Shown one piece after another: positions 24,906 through 28,137 of a stretch of 28,137 bases of DNA (positions are counted from its first letter, which is position 1; each line of letters opens with the position of its first letter). The translations under genes and the position numbers were made by a program. The stretch comes from Burkholderiales bacterium UBA4657 (GTDB taxonomy: Bacteria; Pseudomonadota; Gammaproteobacteria; Burkholderiales; Burkholderiaceae_E): NCBI GenBank assembly GCA_002405475.1, contig DHLX01000022.1, positions 77,336 to 105,472 of the forward strand, written 5' to 3'. The notes under the pieces are model-generated. The model worked only from the letters and a program-made list of their open reading frames with translations. It made no database searches and was not told the DNA's origin.

Positions 24906-25325
24906 TTAGCGATTGGCATTTTGTTCGAGCAGTTGAAGCAAACCGTGAACGTCGCCAAGTACCCACAAATCAGCGACTTTCTCTCCCTCGAACGAAAAGA
25001 GAGCAGCTCCCAGCCACTCAACCGGTTTGTTGGTCGGTTTGAAGTCGAAAAACTCATCCTGATGAATGCCGGAAAAACGCATGCGCGCAAACGCCTTTGA
25101 ATCCTCGATAACTAGATCAAGTATTTCGCAGCGGTAATTGGCCAGAGAGGTGTGAACAAAATCGACATAAGACCCAAATCCCTCGTGACCTACCTTGGCC
25201 TGACCAAGTGAACCACGAAAAGTGAAGTTGTCACGTAGCAGGGCAGGAATCTTGGACTTGTCGTGTCGATTCCAGATGTCGGCATAGAAGCTTTCTACGA
25301 CTGCTCGGATGTGTGATGAATTCAT
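24906..25325 (-). CDS. SnoaL-like / NTF2-fold protein (polyketide cyclase-like)
   Basis: The 139-residue product fits the SnoaL_2 ester-cyclase-like group of the NTF2 superfamily. The N-terminal helix has VVESFYADIWNRHDKSKIPALL, the typical helix-turn with W-N-x-x-D, followed by F.FRGSLG, GHEGFGSYVDF, and a beta-rich C-terminal half ending LWVLGDVHGLLQLL. Members bind varied small ligands; biosynthetic polyketide cyclases are only a minority, and no polyketide genes are near, so the true function is open. It stands alone, convergent with the RND operon. An ATG at 25325 gives the full fold; no strong ribosome site is seen. Confidence 0.75.
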   Translation of the reverse strand: MNSSHIRAVVESFYADIWNRHDKSKIPALLRDNFTFRGSLGQAKVGHEGFGSYVDFVHTSLANYRCEILDLVIEDSKAFARMRFSGIHQDEFFDFKPTNKPVEWLGAALFSFEGEKVADLWVLGDVHGLLQLLEQNANR

Positions 25326-25427
25326 TTGAATGACTAACGTAACGAAAGGCTGGCACGGCTAGCACCGACGAAAAAGAAGGTTTATGCATAACAACAAGGT
25401 TAAAGCATAAGCGCAGGACAAGAATTT

Positions 25428-25760
25428 TCAGGCATTTTTAATGCCACGCCTTTTGTCAGTACGTGCGGCTGAGCGTGAAGTTAAGTTTGATGGTTGTTCG
25501 ATCAGTCGGCCAGAAACATATTTATGCAGGACACTGGCGATGAATGTTTGATATGGGATCCCTTCTTCCAGTGCGCGTGCCTGAATATCCATAAGATCCG
25601 GTGAAGACAGCCTAATATTAATTCGTCTGTCCTTAATAAAGGTAGCTGAAGCTGCTGCTTTGAATTTGGCTAATTGTTCTTTTGATGGTGAACTAGACTT
25701 CAGCATACCTTTATCATAGTCGCTCAAAAGCGTTTGTTCATAAGCTTCAATTTTTTTCAT
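25428..25760 (-). CDS. antitoxin of a BrnT/BrnA-like pair (CopG/RHH-type DNA-binding protein)
   Basis: The 110-residue protein has a ribbon-helix-helix-like core around residues 45-88: RRINIRLSSPDLMDIQARAL, then EEGIPYQTFIASVLHKYVSG. This fits the CopG-type antitoxins. The N-terminal part (SPSKEQLAKFKAAASATF) would form the toxin-contacting helix, and the C-terminus is basic. It starts 14 bp inside the toxin gene upstream (overlap 25747-25760), so the order is toxin then antitoxin, as in brnTA. Such antitoxins normally repress their own operon together with the toxin. BrnA homology itself is not certain by eye. Confidence 0.78.
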   Translation of the reverse strand: MKKIEAYEQTLLSDYDKGMLKSSSPSKEQLAKFKAAASATFIKDRRINIRLSSPDLMDIQARALEEGIPYQTFIASVLHKYVSGRLIEQPSNLTSRSAARTDKRRGIKNA

Positions 25761-26037
25761 CTGCTTTACTCCTCAAGTAATGCCGAGTTGCTTTTCTGCT
25801 CGGAATCACGGTTTTAAGAAAGTAGTAGTCGGGCTCCTCAACATAGGGAACCAGGTAAGCATACCCATCGAGAGCCACAACAAGTATGAGTTGGTGCGGG
25901 TATTTATCCGCGTTGCGGTGTTGTAATTCGTCTAGCAAGCCATCTGCTTCGATCGCAAGAACAATCTCCTCGAAAGAGACGCCACGCTCTTTTTTAAGCT
26001 GCTCGTTTTTGTCATGGTTCCAGCGAAAAGGTTTCAC
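25747..26037 (-). CDS. BrnT-family (DUF497) toxin, type II toxin-antitoxin
   Basis: The 96-residue product begins FRWNHDKNEQLKKERGVSFEEIV, matching the BrnT N-terminus 'F.WD..K...N..KHGVSFEEA'. It continues with a beta-rich core (LILVVALDGYAYLVPYV) and ends in KTVIPSRKATRHYL, corresponding to the C-terminal I..R.AT..E region. BrnT toxins are RelE-like ribonucleases that inhibit translation. The start codon is GTG at 26037. The CopG-type partner overlaps its 3' end. It is a divergent BrnT relative, so the activity is inferred from family and gene pairing. Confidence 0.78.
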   Translation of the reverse strand: MKPFRWNHDKNEQLKKERGVSFEEIVLAIEADGLLDELQHRNADKYPHQLILVVALDGYAYLVPYVEEPDYYFLKTVIPSRKATRHYLRSKADEKN

Positions 26038-26054
26038 GACTTAAGTCTATATTA
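26038..26054 (-). promoter_or_regulatory. palindrome and -10 element abutting the toxin start
   Basis: GACTTAAGTC (26038-26047), a perfect 10-bp palindrome, touches the GTG start of the toxin gene. TAATAT on the minus strand (26054-26049) lies just upstream. Transcription from it would begin about 5 nt before the start codon, hinting at a near-leaderless mRNA with an operator for self-repression. The -35 is poor. Confidence 0.3.
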
Positions 26055-26180
26055 TCGTGTGCCTTTTGTCACCAAATTAAAATGTCTTCGTTAGCTATAC
26101 CCAAATTTAAAGAACAAATTAATTACAACGGCCTATCCGACTGCAATCGAGCAACACTGCACTAGCGGGAATGGCGAAAG

Positions 26181-26209
26181 TTGACAATATTTTGTCAATT
26201 TTCTTTATT
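26181..26209 (+). promoter_or_regulatory. promoter with palindromic operator before the ATPase/RloB-like pair
   Basis: TTGACA (26181-26186), a consensus -35, is 17 bp from TTTATT (26204-26209). The -35 also forms the left half of an inverted repeat, TTGACA-N6-TGTCAA (26181-26198), suggesting repressor binding. It is about 70 bp before the ATPase start, in a very AT-rich stretch. The remaining 26048-26180 sequence shows no other recognisable element. Confidence 0.45.
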
Positions 26210-26280
26210 GGAGGATTGATTGGCGACATGGAAAAGAATAATATACAAAAAATTGTTGAAATATATCGAAGAGTCAAATC

Positions 26281-27465
26281 ATGCTTCGCTCGTTCACACT
26301 GCAGAACTTCCAGTCGTTCAGAGAGCCCGTGCAGATATCGCTGGAACTGAACCGCCACACCCCGGAGGATGGTCGGTCCTGTACGTCTGCTCTAGGTACC
26401 CGACTTTCCAAAGCCATCGCAGTCGTTGGTGCCAACGCGAGCGGTAAAACAACCTTGATCAAGTCGCTGGTCTTCGTTGACTGGTTCGTCAAGCACTCGT
26501 TTCATGTTAAGCCAGACGACCCGATTCCCTTGGCAGCCCATTTTTCTGCAACGACCGATCCCAGCACGTTCGAGGTGGAGTTCGAGTTCGATGGCCGTGA
26601 ATGGCGCTACCGTCTGGTTGCTTCACGCGATCGTGTTTATCACGAGTCGCTGTACAGCAAGCAAAGCCGTGCCTTCTCTTATGTCTTTACCCGCGAATGG
26701 AATCCTGAGCGCAAGGGCTATACGGTTAAACAGCAGCAGTTCGGCATGCTTCAAAAGGAAGCTGAAAAGGTTCGCGAAAACGCATCGCTGATCTCGACGG
26801 CAGCGCAATACGAAGTGGATTTGGCCTTGAAACTGGTGACGGCCAATGTGCTGAGTAATGTCCATGGTCTCGGTCGTCAGGCAATTGGCCAAAATCAGAT
26901 CATGCGTGCTTCCGAGTTCTATGCCAAAAATACGGCCATTCGCGGCCAGATGGCGACCCTGTTGCATCAGTGGGATTTTGGCCTGTCGGATGTGCGTGTC
27001 GAGAAACACACAGTGACACGTGAAAGTGGCAAAACCGAAGAGATTCACTTGCCCTTCGGCATTCACCGCGTGGGTGACAAAGAACATCCTTTGATGTTTT
27101 TGCATGAGTCCAGCGGTACCCAGGGCGCGTTCATTTTGCTGTCTCGCATATTGCCGGCGCTGCAGCAAGGTGGTCTGGTCGTGATCGATGAGCTTGAAGC
27201 GGATCTCCACCCGCACATGCTCACCCCTCTGCTGGATTTGTTCTTTTCGCCGAAAACCAACCCGCACAATGCGCAGATCATTTTTACCTGCCATTCCATC
27301 GAGGTGTTGAGCCTGCTGCACAAGGCGCAAGTGGTATTGGTCGAAAAAGATGACAACTGCGAGAGCGATGCCTGGCGGCTAGACAGTGTCAAGGGTGTTC
27401 GTGCCGACGATAATCTCTACGCCAAATACATGGCCGGTGCATACGGCGCCATTCCCCAACTGTGA
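26281..27465 (+). CDS. OLD/RloA-like ABC-type ATPase, probable phage-defence component
   Basis: The 394-residue cytoplasmic protein is an SMC/OLD-type ATPase of the AAA_15/AAA_21 group. Signs are the N-terminal beta strand FTLQNFQSFREPV, Walker A GANASGKT (50-57), and an ABC-like signature ESSGTQ (276-281). Walker B LVVIDELEADLHP follows, with Asp303 and Glu304, and the H-loop FTCHS has His338. The central 80-250 region is variable and helical. Such proteins pair with Toprim or RloB-like partners in abortive-infection systems (AbiL, PARIS, RloAB). The partner starts 3 bp downstream. An alternative role in DNA repair cannot be excluded. Confidence 0.82.
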   Translation: MLRSFTLQNFQSFREPVQISLELNRHTPEDGRSCTSALGTRLSKAIAVVGANASGKTTLIKSLVFVDWFVKHSFHVKPDDPIPLAAHFSATTDPSTFEVEFEFDGREWRYRLVASRDRVYHESLYSKQSRAFSYVFTREWNPERKGYTVKQQQFGMLQKEAEKVRENASLISTAAQYEVDLALKLVTANVLSNVHGLGRQAIGQNQIMRASEFYAKNTAIRGQMATLLHQWDFGLSDVRVEKHTVTRESGKTEEIHLPFGIHRVGDKEHPLMFLHESSGTQGAFILLSRILPALQQGGLVVIDELEADLHPHMLTPLLDLFFSPKTNPHNAQIIFTCHSIEVLSLLHKAQVVLVEKDDNCESDAWRLDSVKGVRADDNLYAKYMAGAYGAIPQL

Positions 27466-27468
27466 GGG

Positions 27469-27981
27469 ATGGTAATGGCTCGGAAACAACATCAGGTTCG
27501 CAAAACGCTGTTGATCGTTGGTGAGGGTGATTCGGAGGAGGCCTTCCTCAAGCACCTACGCGATTTTTACTGCTCCGGTGGCGCAGGTGTGGCTGCCACC
27601 GTGCGTAATGCACACGGCAAAGGCCCGGAGAATGTGATTGATCATGCGGCAAGCCAGGCCAGAATCGCAAGCTTTGACAAACGAGTAGCACTGCTCGATA
27701 CGGATATCCCCTGGACCGACAAGCTGAAAAAGGAAGCCCGCAAAGCCAAGGTCGACATGATCGGTTCGATTCCTTGCTTCGAAGGTCTGCTGCTGGCGAT
27801 CCTTGAGAAACAGCCCGCCGCGCAATGTGCGGATTGCAAAAAGGCGATCAGTCTACTGTTGGGTGTCGACCTGACAGAAAGGCAGAGTTACGCCAAGCAT
27901 TTTCCGAAAGCGGTGCTCGATGCCGCCAGATTGAAGATCGTCGAATTGGATCAGCTGCTGACGGCCTTCGAAGGGCGTTGA
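27469..27981 (+). CDS. RloB/Toprim-like protein, probable effector of the ATPase pair
   Basis: The 170-residue protein has a Toprim-like layout: strand LLIVGEGDSEEAFLKHL with Glu19, then VALLDTDIPW with the D-x-D pair at 77 and 79. Next comes GSIPCFEGLLLAILEK (99-114), the PCFE motif typical of the RloB family. Toprim proteins act as metal-dependent nucleases; in AbiL- and PARIS-type systems this partner is the toxic effector. The start is ATG 27469, with another in-frame ATG at 27475 that has GAGGG at better spacing. Coupling to the ATPase gene (3-bp gap) supports one system. Nuclease activity is inferred. Confidence 0.78.
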   Translation: MVMARKQHQVRKTLLIVGEGDSEEAFLKHLRDFYCSGGAGVAATVRNAHGKGPENVIDHAASQARIASFDKRVALLDTDIPWTDKLKKEARKAKVDMIGSIPCFEGLLLAILEKQPAAQCADCKKAISLLLGVDLTERQSYAKHFPKAVLDAARLKIVELDQLLTAFEGR

Positions 27982-28137
27982 AAAATTAAAACTGAAGTAG
28001 CCCCCCGTTAAAAGTACGCTTTTTGCCAATAGTAGAACGCGAACGGGGTATTGATAGAGAAACGACATCGCGTTGCCTACAGGCCAGCACGCTGCATAAC
28101 CCGGATGTTATGATCTGCACGTAACCTTTTTTTAACC

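Noticed and set aside
24841..25420. Integron-cassette reading of the SnoaL-like gene (GTTAG and GCTAAC motifs near both ends, hairpin after the stop)
   Set aside because: The core sites do not fit GTTRRRY/RYYYAAC fully and the arms are too asymmetric for an attC site. No integrase is in the window.
26220..26447. 75-aa ORF starting TTG after GGAGG, overlapping the ATPase start
   Set aside because: Good ribosome-site spacing, but most of it lies inside the ATPase gene in another frame and its composition there is shadow-like. Only the first 20 codons are unique.
26623..27330. 235-aa minus-strand ORF within the ATPase gene
   Set aside because: It lies wholly antisense to a gene with intact Walker motifs; its translation shows no family motif.
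27982..28137. Possible insertion-sequence end in the last 156 bp
   Set aside because: There is a C6 run and a T-rich end but no inverted repeat partner, transposase or known terminal sequence that I can support.
1..28137. CRISPR array, rRNA and tRNA genes
   Set aside because: No regularly spaced repeats were seen and no tRNA or rRNA signature was recognised by eye on either strand.

Overview
The window looks like chromosomal DNA of a betaproteobacterium, probably from the Nitrosomonadales/Burkholderiales breadth. This rests on gene order (tsaB-rimI-uracil-DNA glycosylase; lplT/alr/radA), hopanoid genes hpnCDE beside an L-Ara4N (arn) operon, moderate-to-high GC, and many ATGA/TAATG translational overlaps. 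It is inferred from gene content; no rRNA or tRNA gene is visible to confirm it.

Layout. (1) 1-5931 is housekeeping DNA: the 3' end of an Arg/Gln-rich gene, tsaB, rimI, a family-4 uracil-DNA glycosylase, lplT (minus), alr and radA. (2) 5952-8847 is less ordinary. It holds an orphan UreE-like protein with a His-rich tail and a promoter with a palindrome in its spacer. A 9-codon leader ORF and two competing hairpins follow, the second a textbook intrinsic terminator. Then come a small basic protein and a 659-residue protein joining a ClpB-type AAA+ ATPase to an FtsH-type (M41) zinc protease domain with no membrane anchor. This is my main candidate for an under-described system. (3) 8859-11829 (minus) is hpnC-hpnD-hpnE, making squalene for hopanoids. 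(4) 11939-18980 (plus) is a complete arn operon for 4-amino-4-deoxy-L-arabinose modification of lipid A: arnT, an SMR-type flippase subunit, arnB, arnC, arnA split into separate formyltransferase and dehydrogenase genes, and arnD. A convergent ugd, which makes the UDP-glucuronate precursor, carries an apparent 1-nt frameshift. (5) 20414-24667 is a two-gene RND efflux system with a TetR-type palindrome inside its promoter. (6) 24668-28137 is an accessory-looking tail: a SnoaL-like protein, a BrnT/BrnA-like toxin-antitoxin pair, and a two-gene OLD/RloA-like ATPase plus RloB-like Toprim pair, probably phage defence.

How the parts fit. hpnCDE and arn are divergently transcribed from one 109-bp gap. 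Both pathways strengthen the outer membrane against cationic peptides, and the RND pump adds export, so the middle of the window reads as an envelope-resistance cluster. The last 4 kb reads as a small defence/stability island. No gap between genes exceeds 300 bp; the larger ones (6396-6630, 20193-20474, 24668-24905, 26038-26280) are described under their regulatory features. The last 156 bp hold nothing I can identify.
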